A stretch of 64,000 nucleotides of DNA from Paraburkholderia kururiensis JCM 10599 = LMG 19447 (GTDB taxonomy: Bacteria; Pseudomonadota; Gammaproteobacteria; Burkholderiales; Burkholderiaceae), in NCBI RefSeq assembly GCF_003986935.1, contig NZ_RJZE01000020.1, forward strand, positions 62,001 through 126,000, read 5' to 3'. The notes below the pieces were generated by a model that was not told the DNA's origin, made no database searches, and was given only the letters and a program-made list of their open reading frames with translations. Positions within the stretch are counted from its first letter, which is position 1. Every line of letters starts with the position of its first letter. Shown piece by piece: positions 54,690 to 62,879 of this stretch. The translations under genes and the position numbers were made by a program.

Positions 54690-55035
54690 TTTACTTCCAG
54701 GTCAGGCCAACCGGGATACGCAGTTGGCGTCCGGGGGCGTTTCAATACAACTGGCAATTCGAAGCCCAGTCGTCTTCATCTTTATCCCGGACTTCGTTTC
54801 CGCGGGTCATTGTATAACCCTACTAGGCGCCTATCCCGTGAGAGAAGACCAATCAATCACGAACTCGCGCCGAATATGCTAATTGCATTAAACTGGATTC
54901 GAATTTAACAATGTGATTTTTCATGCCGCTCTTCGCACTGCGGTAGTCCCTGATCGCGCCGGGGGTTTTCCCAATCTATTCTGATATTGCTCGCGAAGCA
55001 GCGATCAATAACCACAGAGCCTGAGAGAGATCAGC
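54690..55035 (+). promoter_or_regulatory. AT-richer upstream region of the darT operon
   Basis: 346 bases without a gene. TTGCAT and TAACAA at 17-base spacing (about 54884-54912) form a candidate promoter toward darT. No obvious operator palindrome was found. Confidence 0.35.
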
Positions 55036-55644
55036 ATGCAAACTTTCGTCGCCACACGAGGCATCCCGAGCCTCCTTCACTTCACCCGTCTTGCCAACCT
55101 CCCCGCCATCCTCGCCAACGGCATCGTGCCGCGCCACACACTAATCGAAGGCGGGGTTCCTTTTGAACACAATGACGAAATCCGGCTGGACGGGCATCAA
55201 GATGCCAGTTGCTTCACCATCGGATGGCCCAATTACAAAATGTTCTACACGGCGAGGTGCAACAATCCTGGCGTGAAGTGGGCCGTCATCGAGTGCTCAT
55301 CTTCGATTCTTTGGGAGAAAGACTGTATCTTCTCCGCCGAGAATGCAGCCAGCGGTACAGCGCGTGCCGTGCCGGATGTCGTTCGTCGCGGCGTGCCAGG
55401 CATCAGCGCCATGTATGCAGAAACCATCGGCAAACCTACGCGAGCCGAGATGGGCCTGCCCGCCCACTTTCCCACGAATCCGCAAGCCGAGGTCCTGGTG
55501 TTTGGCGTGGTTGAGCCACGTTACTTTCTGCACGTGCATATCGACGACTGGCAGTCACGTCAGGCATTCGCAGCCGCGCACGCGACGTTATCATTCAGGG
55601 GCGGCTGGGAAGGACCGCGCGCCGATTATCAACACTGGAGATAA
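55036..55644 (+). CDS. darT1: DarT-family (DarT1) DNA ADP-ribosyltransferase toxin
   Basis: The protein has 202 residues. DarT enzymes use NAD to ADP-ribosylate single-stranded DNA. The family pattern (formerly DUF4433) is clear: LLHFTRLANLPAILANGIVP, then NDEIRLDG with the NAD-contact Arg50, the WPNYKMFYTAR block, and the catalytic glutamate Glu152 in NPQAEVLVFG. The partner is a NADAR-type gene rather than a macrodomain DarG. That marks it as the DarT1 branch, which modifies guanine in known cases. The antitoxin gene begins six bases later, so they form one operon. It probably acts in abortive phage defence. Confidence 0.88.
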   Translation: MQTFVATRGIPSLLHFTRLANLPAILANGIVPRHTLIEGGVPFEHNDEIRLDGHQDASCFTIGWPNYKMFYTARCNNPGVKWAVIECSSSILWEKDCIFSAENAASGTARAVPDVVRRGVPGISAMYAETIGKPTRAEMGLPAHFPTNPQAEVLVFGVVEPRYFLHVHIDDWQSRQAFAAAHATLSFRGGWEGPRADYQHWR

Positions 55645-55650
55645 TTTTTG

Positions 55651-56343
55651 ATGGCCACCCGACCTGTGTTCGTTCCTCGTACCTCCCACATAGGGGTGCG
55701 GGAAGTAACCGTCGATTTCCAGTGGTTCGCCGGCATGGCGCTGTCACAGGCACAGAAGTCCATTGCATCCCTGCACGCCCACGCCGCAGAAGTCGGGCTC
55801 CATGATTTGCTCGAAATTTCGAGCAAATCGCCCGACGAGGACGGCGTTGCACTCAGTGCATTTAACCTTTCCTTCACCACCCTAAAATACAGCCGGACGT
55901 TCTCCGTCGAGATGGCATTCCAGGCGAGCAAGGTGTTCGAACGCGGCGGCCCTTACAAGGACCTGCTGGAAACCGATTCGCGAACTGCCAAACGGGATGA
56001 GCGACTGAAAGCATCAGGTCGCCTCGTGAAGTTCATTTTCATGCAGTCGGAATTTCCCCTGCAACCGACAACATACTTTTACGACTGGCTGTACATCAAC
56101 GCCCTCGCGAAGAATCGCCACCTGTGGGGTACGTTGAAGAAAGCGGGAGGCTTCACCGATATCGCGTTCAATCCGGCAAAATCCCTGAATTGTCAGGCGT
56201 TTTCCGCAGCGCTCTTCGTCAGCCTTGAGCGCGCGGGCAAACTCGATGAAGCGCTCGCATCCCCACAGTCATTTCTGGAAGCCACGCGAGATGCTTATTG
56301 TGCGCCTGAACGGGATCAGACCCCGCGCTCCTTGTTTTCGTGA
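55651..56343 (+). CDS. NADAR-family antitoxin of DarT1
   Basis: The protein has 230 residues. The NADAR hallmark EMAFQASKVFERGGPY (87-102) is present, as is FYDWLYINAL (143-152), a second conserved block. The N-terminal LEISSKSPDEDGVALSAFNL also fits. NADAR proteins paired with DarT1 remove ADP-ribose from guanine in DNA and so neutralise the toxin. The ATG at 55651 has GGAG ten bases upstream within the end of darT1; a TTG one codon earlier is also open. Confidence 0.82.
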   Translation: MATRPVFVPRTSHIGVREVTVDFQWFAGMALSQAQKSIASLHAHAAEVGLHDLLEISSKSPDEDGVALSAFNLSFTTLKYSRTFSVEMAFQASKVFERGGPYKDLLETDSRTAKRDERLKASGRLVKFIFMQSEFPLQPTTYFYDWLYINALAKNRHLWGTLKKAGGFTDIAFNPAKSLNCQAFSAALFVSLERAGKLDEALASPQSFLEATRDAYCAPERDQTPRSLFS

Positions 56344-56454
56344 TGCCGAGCATCGCGAGAGCACCGATACTTACAGTAAATCTCCTCTGCAGCCGGAATT
56401 ATTAGCTCTTTAGTCAGTATCCTGCGGGCCAGAACTGCGACACCGATCGCATAT

Positions 56455-57369
56455 GGCCAATCGTGAAGGGTACGAACGGCAGACCTCCGCGACTTCTTTG
56501 GACGTGAATATCCGCCTGAATCGCTTCCGTAGGACGGAGAAGCGCAGCAGCCGGCCGCCAGTCACCGCGCGCTCATTCAGCGGGCCGACAGCGGCGACCA
56601 GCGAGCGCAGCTTAAACACGCGCAAGAGCATGGACGACAGGCCGTCGCGCGCGAACGCTCAGCGCTTGCCGACCTGCATCGGATCACGCGCGAAGCTATT
56701 CGGCTGCGACAAAGCGAAGAACGACGACATTTGCGCGACGCTTGCAACGAATGTCGCGACGCCGTGTGGGCAGACAGGCCTACCGGGCTCGCCGCGTTTC
56801 TAGGCCGGGTTACTGGCATTTCGCATCTTCAAGAAAAGTTGCATCGCTATTGCGACAGACAGGAAACGCGCGCTTATCTTGAGTATCGCAGGCAGCTCCA
56901 CGAGCGCCATCGAACGGAGCAAAAAGAATTCCAGTTGCGACTCTCGGTCTAGGCTCGCGGGATCGAACGCCGCAGTGCCACCCTCGACCGCATCGAGCGC
57001 CGCGAACTCGCCGCCTTCGAAAGTGACAACCAGCGCCTCGCCCTCCAGCGAGAACGAGTCGACGAAGGAGCGCATATCCCGTCAGTCCAACAACCCGGCA
57101 GCAAACAGAATGAGAATGCCGTTCCGGATGTTCTGGCCGCCTTTGACGGCGGAGGCTCGCGTCGGAACGAGATCCCGGACCTGCTGAACGCGTTCACGCG
57201 AGCCGCACAGGGCAACGCAGCCCGACATACCTCCGGCGACGATGTGCGTCTGGTGGACAATGCCGGGCACGGGAGCCGTCATCGCCGGACAGCCCACCGC
57301 CGGGGCGTGACTGGGACCGCTGACCGCCACGTGTCCCGGCTCGCTCTGCACTGCCCAAATGCCCATTGA
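56455..57369 (+). pseudogene. Decayed relaxase/mobilisation protein, C-terminal remnant
   Basis: Read in one frame (codons at 56461 and onward) this stretch gives a continuous coiled-coil-rich sequence interrupted by stops at 56464, 56530 and 56950. It contains GLAAFLGRVTGISHLQEKLH, LEYRRQLHERHRTEQKEFQL, RIERRELAAF, and NAVPDVLAAF ... NEIPDLLNAFTRAAQ. These resemble the C-terminal region of large relaxases from integrative conjugative elements. The N-terminal nuclease domain is missing. A Glu/Arg-rich frame alone would be weak evidence, but the paired VPDVLAAF / IPDLLNAF motifs support it. Confidence 0.55.
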
Positions 57370-57495
57370 ACATCCTGACCGTCCGCGAGCGCCGTTGACC
57401 GTTGCCAAGAATAGCGCTGATAGCCTTCACAGCGTAAAATTCACGTCGAGATCATCAAATACCATCATTCAACGCGTGAGCGGATCAGGACAGGA

Positions 57496-58077
57496 ATGCA
57501 AGTCAGGCTAATACCGTCCGCACTACTTTTTCTCGGTTCATATTTTCCTCTAAGCGTGATCCTGTTGCTTCAGGATATTGCCGATAAGAGCTGGGCCAAA
57601 TCACTTTGCTGGTCCTTGAAGGATTGCGAACTGCCGGTCTTAACCAATCCTGGAAGATCACTGACGTTTTTCATTATCTGTCTTGTGAGCCTTCTGTTCT
57701 TTATCTGGGTTCTCAACCGGATTCCTGGAGTACATGAACTCACGGTTAAAGAATCAAAGACAGTTCCGAACGATCTGATCAACTACGTCTTTCCCTACGT
57801 CGTATCATTCATGGGACTGGATCTCGGGAGCAGCGGAAAATTTTATGGGTTTATTGTTTTTCTGGCGTGGATGTTTCTGATCACTTACCGGTCAGGCCAG
57901 ATTCTGATGAATCCACTTCTGCTTGCCACGGGCTGGCAACTTTACGAGATCAGTGCAGACATCAACGGCAATAGCAGAAGCGTAATTGCGCTGTCCAGAT
58001 CGAAGATATATTCTGGTGACAAGCTGAAATCATGCGTTGTGCAGGGTGTCTACGTATTATCAAAATTCAAAGAGTAA
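57496..58077 (+). CDS. kwaA: Kiwa anti-phage protein KwaA
   Basis: The protein has 193 residues with about four membrane helices: LLFLGSYFPLSVILLL (10-25), SLTFFIICLVSLLFFIWVL (55-73), a weaker LINYVFPYVVSFMGL (94-108), and KFYGFIVFLAWMFLITY (115-131). The segment NPLLLATGWQLYEI fits KwaA. In Kiwa, the membrane protein KwaA senses phage at the envelope and works with KwaB. The identification depends on the DUF4868 partner three bases downstream. It is notably AT-richer than flanking genes, suggesting recent acquisition. Confidence 0.78.
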   Translation: MQVRLIPSALLFLGSYFPLSVILLLQDIADKSWAKSLCWSLKDCELPVLTNPGRSLTFFIICLVSLLFFIWVLNRIPGVHELTVKESKTVPNDLINYVFPYVVSFMGLDLGSSGKFYGFIVFLAWMFLITYRSGQILMNPLLLATGWQLYEISADINGNSRSVIALSRSKIYSGDKLKSCVVQGVYVLSKFKE

Positions 58078-58080
58078 ATT

Positions 58081-59007
58081 ATGGCCGCTAATGAAGCTCT
58101 GGCAAGTATTAAAAATTTTAACGTCGCTGACGCATCCCTGACGCTATGGACGTTCAAGAAGAGCGCCGGAAAAGGCGGGCCTTTCAAGGCGTTCGCCACC
58201 GTAACGACCGGCGAGCTTACGGAAGAACTCAAACGGATTGTCACTGATACGCTCGCGCGCTATCAGGAAGTCGAAGACTATCAGTTGCTGGCGCAGCCCA
58301 ACGAAGTCGGGTGCCTGTATCTGGAGGGAGACGAAACGACGTTTCCGCAGCTGCAGGACCAGATTGACCTGCCACCTGAAGAGCATCTGATTACTAACGT
58401 GAAGCAGCTGGAGAACAGCGCCGGGTATGTAGTTCGGCTCCAGACGGAGAAAGAGGTGCTGTACGGAGTCCGGCGGCTCGCAAGTGACTGGCGCGTGAAG
58501 AGGCGAGCGTCGGTTGTCAATCTGGTGCTGAACGGAAACCAGCTTGACCTTGCGGGCGATGAATCCTTTCAGATTGCGAAAACATTCGATTTTTTCGCGA
58601 CGAAAACCGATCTTCTGATCATCAACAAGGCCAGTTTCGAGTCGCTGCTCGAATACAAACAGACGTATGCGACCTCCTTCGTCGAACTCCAGCAAAGCGA
58701 CGAATTCAGGGCGGTCTTTTCGAATATGGCGCTGCTGATACAGCATGTCGGAACAAATGCGATGCACCTGCGGCGCATGGCCGTCGTGCACGAACGGGCC
58801 CACTATGCCAATCCGCAGTACATGCAGCGGCTTCGCGATACGAATGTGGCGCGGAACTGGCAGATTCAATTCGATAATCAGGGTCGCATCGTCCCGACCG
58901 AGGACACGATCCGGACGATCATCCAAGTCCTCCTCAACCATCGCCTCCACTCGGAATTGTCCGAGACGGACTTCGACGTACCGTCCGCAAGTCCCGTCGG
59001 AGGGTAG
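58081..59007 (+). CDS. kwaB: Kiwa anti-phage protein KwaB (DUF4868)
   Basis: The protein has 308 residues, soluble. DUF4868-type blocks are visible: ASVVNLVLNGNQLDLAGDES, TFDFFATKTDLLIINKASFE, LIQHVGTNAMHLRRMAVVHE, and YMQRLRDTNVARNWQIQFDN followed by GRIVPTEDTIRTIIQVLL. KwaB is the DNA-binding effector partner of KwaA. The start lies three bases after kwaA, a tight two-gene operon as in known Kiwa loci. Confidence 0.85.
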   Translation: MAANEALASIKNFNVADASLTLWTFKKSAGKGGPFKAFATVTTGELTEELKRIVTDTLARYQEVEDYQLLAQPNEVGCLYLEGDETTFPQLQDQIDLPPEEHLITNVKQLENSAGYVVRLQTEKEVLYGVRRLASDWRVKRRASVVNLVLNGNQLDLAGDESFQIAKTFDFFATKTDLLIINKASFESLLEYKQTYATSFVELQQSDEFRAVFSNMALLIQHVGTNAMHLRRMAVVHERAHYANPQYMQRLRDTNVARNWQIQFDNQGRIVPTEDTIRTIIQVLLNHRLHSELSETDFDVPSASPVGG

Positions 59008-59208
59008 CCGCTCTCGCCCACACAATCCGCACAACCGGAGACCGAACATATCTGGTCAATCTGGAGAATGGTCGTAAGCGCTAGTTTTCACGCACCTAGC
59101 TTCTGCGTTTGAGAAGGTCCACGATTGCGTCCGCAACCCTGGTGGGTCAGTTCTGCGTGAACATCAACCCACGCTGCATCTCTACGTGTCGCCTGACGAC
59201 GAGTTTAG

Positions 59209-59247
59209 CCAAAGAAAAAGCCCGCTCTCGGCGGGCTTTTTCTTTGG
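59209..59247. terminator. Bidirectional terminator between Kiwa and the type VI cluster
   Basis: A perfect 17-base-pair hairpin CCAAAGAAAAAGCCCGC / GCGGGCTTTTTCTTTGG with a five-base loop works on both strands. It ends both convergent units. Confidence 0.9.
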
Positions 59248-59297
59248 CGTGAACCGGAGTCGGGCCGGCTTAAACGGCTTTGCAGGCCGACGCCACT

Positions 59298-59909
59298 TTA
59301 TTGCAACGAAGATCGATACAAATCAAAAACATCTACGTTCGCTTGTTCAAGCAAATCTTCAAATTCACTGTCCCCGCGCGTACGAAGGATCTCAAGTTCG
59401 GCACCAGAAATAGGGACTCCTTGCAACCAATTGACTTTCTCTCCGCTTTCCAAGTCAAGTTGCTTGAAATGCCCGTCATTCCACAAAAACGGTACAGTCA
59501 AATACAGGTGAGGGACTAATGTGTCGCTGTAGTACTCTGCGACATACCCTTCCAGCACGCTCCCTGGCATCACCGCCCGCCGTGATCGCATTAGCGCAAA
59601 AGCAGCAGATGCAAGCACATTAGGCCACTGCTCAATATCAGCGGGCATCGAACCACACAACTCAACACGAGTACCTAACTCCCTCTCGCCCCCAAGAGCA
59701 GTCTTAAATAGACCTATCGTGCTGTAGGACACGAGACCGGGGTCGGGTGAGTCCACGACTGAGAGTACGTCAACAGCCATCGGCAAGTCATCGTGTAGAT
59801 ATTCCTGCACCTTGGGCTTACCGCCGAACACCGACAAGGCGTGTCGCCCCACGGCTTTTCGACCAGCAGAAATTGGCCCTTTTGTCATGTCACGGTCCGA
59901 AATAGTCAT
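59298..59909 (-). CDS. Suppressor-of-fused (SUFU)-domain protein, putative immunity protein
   Basis: The protein has 203 residues. The SUFU-like domain is recognised by YSTIGLFKTALGG, RVELCGSMPADIEQWPNVLA, FALMRSRRAVMPGSVLEGYV and HLYLTVPFLW ... VNWLQGVPISGAE. SUFU-domain proteins are common immunity proteins in polymorphic toxin loci. It directly follows the nuclease effector. The ATG at 59909 overlaps the effector end by 20 bases; a second ATG at 59888 starts just after that stop and could be the true one. Confidence 0.75.
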   Translation of the reverse strand: MTISDRDMTKGPISAGRKAVGRHALSVFGGKPKVQEYLHDDLPMAVDVLSVVDSPDPGLVSYSTIGLFKTALGGERELGTRVELCGSMPADIEQWPNVLASAAFALMRSRRAVMPGSVLEGYVAEYYSDTLVPHLYLTVPFLWNDGHFKQLDLESGEKVNWLQGVPISGAELEILRTRGDSEFEDLLEQANVDVFDLYRSSLQ

Positions 59910-61533
59910 CCGTCAAGTCTTCGCCTACGTGACTACGATTGGACGAAGGAAGCTCAGGTCGATAATGGCTGGGATCATTATACTCATCAAGGAACTGTTT
60001 GCGCGTGAGATCACGTTCTGCAGCGCTGATAACGTGTTTTCTATACTCGAGCCCAGGTTTGTGCCCCATGTCCCAAGGGTTATCAGGGTTCATTTCTTTA
60101 CCAGTCACCGGATCCCGCACCTTTCCATCTTGGCTATTCTTCTTGGCGTCTTCCCAAGCCTTTTCCCGGACACCCCTGCGGAACTTACCTCTCTTATAGC
60201 GTGGATCTTTGGACGGCTCGACCTTAACTCCATTGCCTGCGGGTTTTGCTTCAGCAGGCTTGACCACTTTAGACCCGTCTGCTGCCCCTTCCGCGACTTC
60301 AGCCCCCTTGGCCGTCGCGGCCCCCGCCTCCGCAGCCTCCCCGGTTTTTCCTGCCGCACTCGCGACGTCCGCCACTTCTCCAACCTTGCCAGCTACATTT
60401 GTCGCTTCACCCATCTTACCGGCAATGTTGGCGGTCTCACCGACCTTGCCAGCCACATTCCCGACTTCGCCGACTTTGCCGGCCGCACCGACGCCGCCAA
60501 CAAACAAGCCGCCGATGTCGACCGCGCCGCGCCCCAGCGCTTCGCCATAGTTTCCCTGGCTCCACGCCTCCATATACGGCTTGGTGATGCCATCGACGAT
60601 CGCGCCAGGATGATCGTAGATCGCCTGCGCCGTCTTTCCGGCTGAGTCCAGCGTCTGCGAATACCCGTGGTAGTCGTATAACCCTGTCAGATCAGACAGA
60701 CCCTCAGCAGCCTGCGACACTGGCGATAATTTGGCCGCTCCGACCGCCAGCCCGCCCAAGCCCTTCGCCATGTCCCACACCGCACCGCCGGCCCCCTTGA
60801 AGAACCCGCCCACCTGATGCATGACCCCCTTCCCGGGTGGCGGATTAGCATCCCCCACGACGTTCCCGCTCGCATCCACCGAGCTTCCCGGCGCGGGCGC
60901 GGTTACGTAAGTGCCCGTACAGTTGCCGGAATTCATTGTGCAAGGGTCACCGTCACGAATAACCGGATGGCCGCCTGCGCGAACCGTCGTGCTGCCCTTC
61001 GTCGGCCTGGTCTCGCCTCTCACGGTACCGGAGCGCACCCCATCGGCCGAGCCCGCTTCGTCGCCCGTACATGTCGGGACCACACTTTGATCGAGCACGT
61101 ACGCCGGCTTTCCGTTGAATCGCACGCTCGGCACGATGCCCGATGACCCGCTTAGATCCGAGATGACCTGATAGGGCACCGGCGGCGTCGAACTGCCCAT
61201 CGGCGTCTTGCAGACATCAGGCGTGCTACTGACGGCCTTGAAGCTACCGTCCTGTCTCGACGCAATCCGATTGCCCGTGGAGAAATGATCGGACGGTTGC
61301 GCCTTATCCTGCGGCTTATAGACGCCAGTTTCAAAGCGCCTTTGAACTGACTTCCCCGCCTCATCAAATATATCCCGCAGGTCGGGACGGTCGCTCCACG
61401 GATTCGGTGTGTTCCATAACGCATCCAGATTCTTCACCGCGTCGCGGGCCTGCTCGACACTCTGGATGTTGAAGTGCTCACGGAAAACATCGCCCGCGTC
61501 ACCGGTAACGGTAATCTCCAACGGTTCAGCCAT
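59890..61533 (-). CDS. Type VI effector: DUF4150 (PAAR-like) with C-terminal GH-E/HNH nuclease toxin
   Basis: The protein has 547 residues. An N-terminal segment (1-90) is followed by a DUF4150 PAAR-like domain (about 100-215: TPMGSSTPPVPYQVISDL, GDEAGSADGVRSG, AGGHPVIRDGDPCTMNSGNC) that sharpens the VgrG tip. A hydrophobic/Ala-Gly region follows, and then several degenerate repeats of GKVGEVxNVA between about 345 and 385. The C-terminal toxin has WDMGHKPGLEY (Gly490-His491) and YRPELPSSNRSH, the GH-E variant of HNH/Endo VII nucleases, so it is probably a DNase. It overlaps the DUF2169 gene by eight bases. Confidence 0.85.
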   Translation of the reverse strand: MAEPLEITVTGDAGDVFREHFNIQSVEQARDAVKNLDALWNTPNPWSDRPDLRDIFDEAGKSVQRRFETGVYKPQDKAQPSDHFSTGNRIASRQDGSFKAVSSTPDVCKTPMGSSTPPVPYQVISDLSGSSGIVPSVRFNGKPAYVLDQSVVPTCTGDEAGSADGVRSGTVRGETRPTKGSTTVRAGGHPVIRDGDPCTMNSGNCTGTYVTAPAPGSSVDASGNVVGDANPPPGKGVMHQVGGFFKGAGGAVWDMAKGLGGLAVGAAKLSPVSQAAEGLSDLTGLYDYHGYSQTLDSAGKTAQAIYDHPGAIVDGITKPYMEAWSQGNYGEALGRGAVDIGGLFVGGVGAAGKVGEVGNVAGKVGETANIAGKMGEATNVAGKVGEVADVASAAGKTGEAAEAGAATAKGAEVAEGAADGSKVVKPAEAKPAGNGVKVEPSKDPRYKRGKFRRGVREKAWEDAKKNSQDGKVRDPVTGKEMNPDNPWDMGHKPGLEYRKHVISAAERDLTRKQFLDEYNDPSHYRPELPSSNRSHVGEDLTDDYFGP

Positions 61534-62869
61534 GTTGCGCTCGCGTCGATCGGATCGAAGTTACCGGCGAACCTGCAGCAAGTCGTTCCAAGTCGGCATG
61601 GTTCACAAACCTTGCCTCGAAACGCCGCGCACGCACGGATTTCATCAGCGTTGCACGCCACACCAACGTCACCACGGGCGTCGCCGCATCCGACACGTCG
61701 ACAGACAACGTATCGAGCAGCAGCGGCGCGAACTTGAGCGACTGGTCGGTGTAGACCCATCCCATCGGTAGATGTCCTGGCAAGGCGATGCGTAGGATCG
61801 CATTGCCACGCTCATCGACAGTCGATCCGGGTGTGCCGGCGGGAACAAGATTCGTCAGCACGATCATCTCGTTACCCTTCAGGTGCGACACCTGCATCAG
61901 CGGATGCGCGCCGTTCCAGTACCTGAACTGAAAATCGTCTGGCAAGCCCGGATGGTGCTCAGCGAGCCACTGGTCATCGTAGGTGCCAGCAAGCTCACGC
62001 CTCGATCTCCACGCTTTCCCGACGATACCGAAGCCCGCCGGATGCAGCGACGGATGCGCCTGCCCATTCAAAGCTGCCAGCCATCCTTGTATCGAGATGG
62101 GTTCATTGCTGGCTTCAATCTGCGGAGCAGCGACCCTCTGCTGCTTCGTCGCGTTAAGGAACCAACGTTCAGCAAATCCCAGACCGACCGGATTGTCTTC
62201 GCAGGCCGTATGCGCCACCGGAACGTTATCCTGATTGGGATGCGCAGCCTGCTGTTTGTCATCGAGCCGGGATGCCTTCGACACACGTTTCGCAGCCGGA
62301 TCCTGCGCCTCGATCCGGCACTGCCCACCCCACGCGTATTCGTAACGCACGGGCAGCGCGGCGATCGGTTCGGGCAGCGTCAGACGCCAGTCGACGGGAC
62401 GCACAATGCCGAGCGACGCGATCTTCACGAGTCGATTCATGCTTCGACCAAGCATCGAACACCGAGCAAAGTACCTTTGGCCTGTCACGGACAGCCTGCG
62501 ATCCAGGAGGACTTTCGTGGTCGGCACACCCGCGTCGTCGTCGGATCGTACGGGCGCCGACACAATCCGGACGCTGGCCGTGAAGCGCGGCACCGGCCGC
62601 CCCTGCGGCGCCCATGCCATACCGTTGATCAGCACATCGCAAAACGGCTTGTACGGCGCGAGATCGCTTTCCTCCGCCACGCTGGACTGGTTGGGTTCGC
62701 CGTAAAAGCGGTCAGACGTTGCGAGCGGTTTTTGCTGCTGCGTCAACACCAATGAGCCGTTGCGCAACTCATAAGTCTGCCGGAGCACAACGGTATGGAA
62801 CGCTGCGCCGTCTGGCGCAAAGGACTCGAACGCCAGTGCCGGGAAAGGCGTGTGATTGGAGAATTCCAT
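61526..62869 (-). CDS. DUF2169 domain protein, type VI effector adaptor
   Basis: The protein has 447 residues. The DUF2169 signature is in the N-terminal half: FAPDGAAFHTVVLRQTYELR, SDLAPYKPFCDVLINGMAWA, and EYAWGGQCRIEA. DUF2169 proteins act as chaperone-adaptors that load DUF4150 effectors onto VgrG. The order VgrG-DUF2169-DUF4150 effector seen here is the usual one. It starts 10 bases after vgrG. Confidence 0.88.
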   Translation of the reverse strand: MEFSNHTPFPALAFESFAPDGAAFHTVVLRQTYELRNGSLVLTQQQKPLATSDRFYGEPNQSSVAEESDLAPYKPFCDVLINGMAWAPQGRPVPRFTASVRIVSAPVRSDDDAGVPTTKVLLDRRLSVTGQRYFARCSMLGRSMNRLVKIASLGIVRPVDWRLTLPEPIAALPVRYEYAWGGQCRIEAQDPAAKRVSKASRLDDKQQAAHPNQDNVPVAHTACEDNPVGLGFAERWFLNATKQQRVAAPQIEASNEPISIQGWLAALNGQAHPSLHPAGFGIVGKAWRSRRELAGTYDDQWLAEHHPGLPDDFQFRYWNGAHPLMQVSHLKGNEMIVLTNLVPAGTPGSTVDERGNAILRIALPGHLPMGWVYTDQSLKFAPLLLDTLSVDVSDAATPVVTLVWRATLMKSVRARRFEARFVNHADLERLAAGSPVTSIRSTRAQHG

Positions 62870-62879
62870 CGCAGCCCCG

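Larger units (their letters stand above)
51815..59208. mobile_element. Putative genomic (defence) island at tRNA-Lys
   Basis: The region begins directly 3' of a tRNA gene, a classic integration site. It has visibly lower GC than its flanks, especially 57430-58080. It carries accessory genes only: a DUF488 pair, a PIN-like protein, DarT1-NADAR, a relaxase remnant and Kiwa. No integrase, and no repeat of the tRNA 3' end, was found in the window. The right edge is placed at the terminator before the type VI cluster, which may itself be accessory. Boundaries are inference. Confidence 0.5.

Noticed and set aside
56800..57075. Minus-strand 91-codon ORF
   Set aside because: Antisense to the coiled-coil relaxase remnant; no ribosome-binding site or recognisable domain.
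57082..57408. Minus-strand ORF with GCPAMTAPVPG resembling a PAAR-like fragment
   Set aside because: The match is too short, and the plus-strand relaxase-like frame explains the same bases better.
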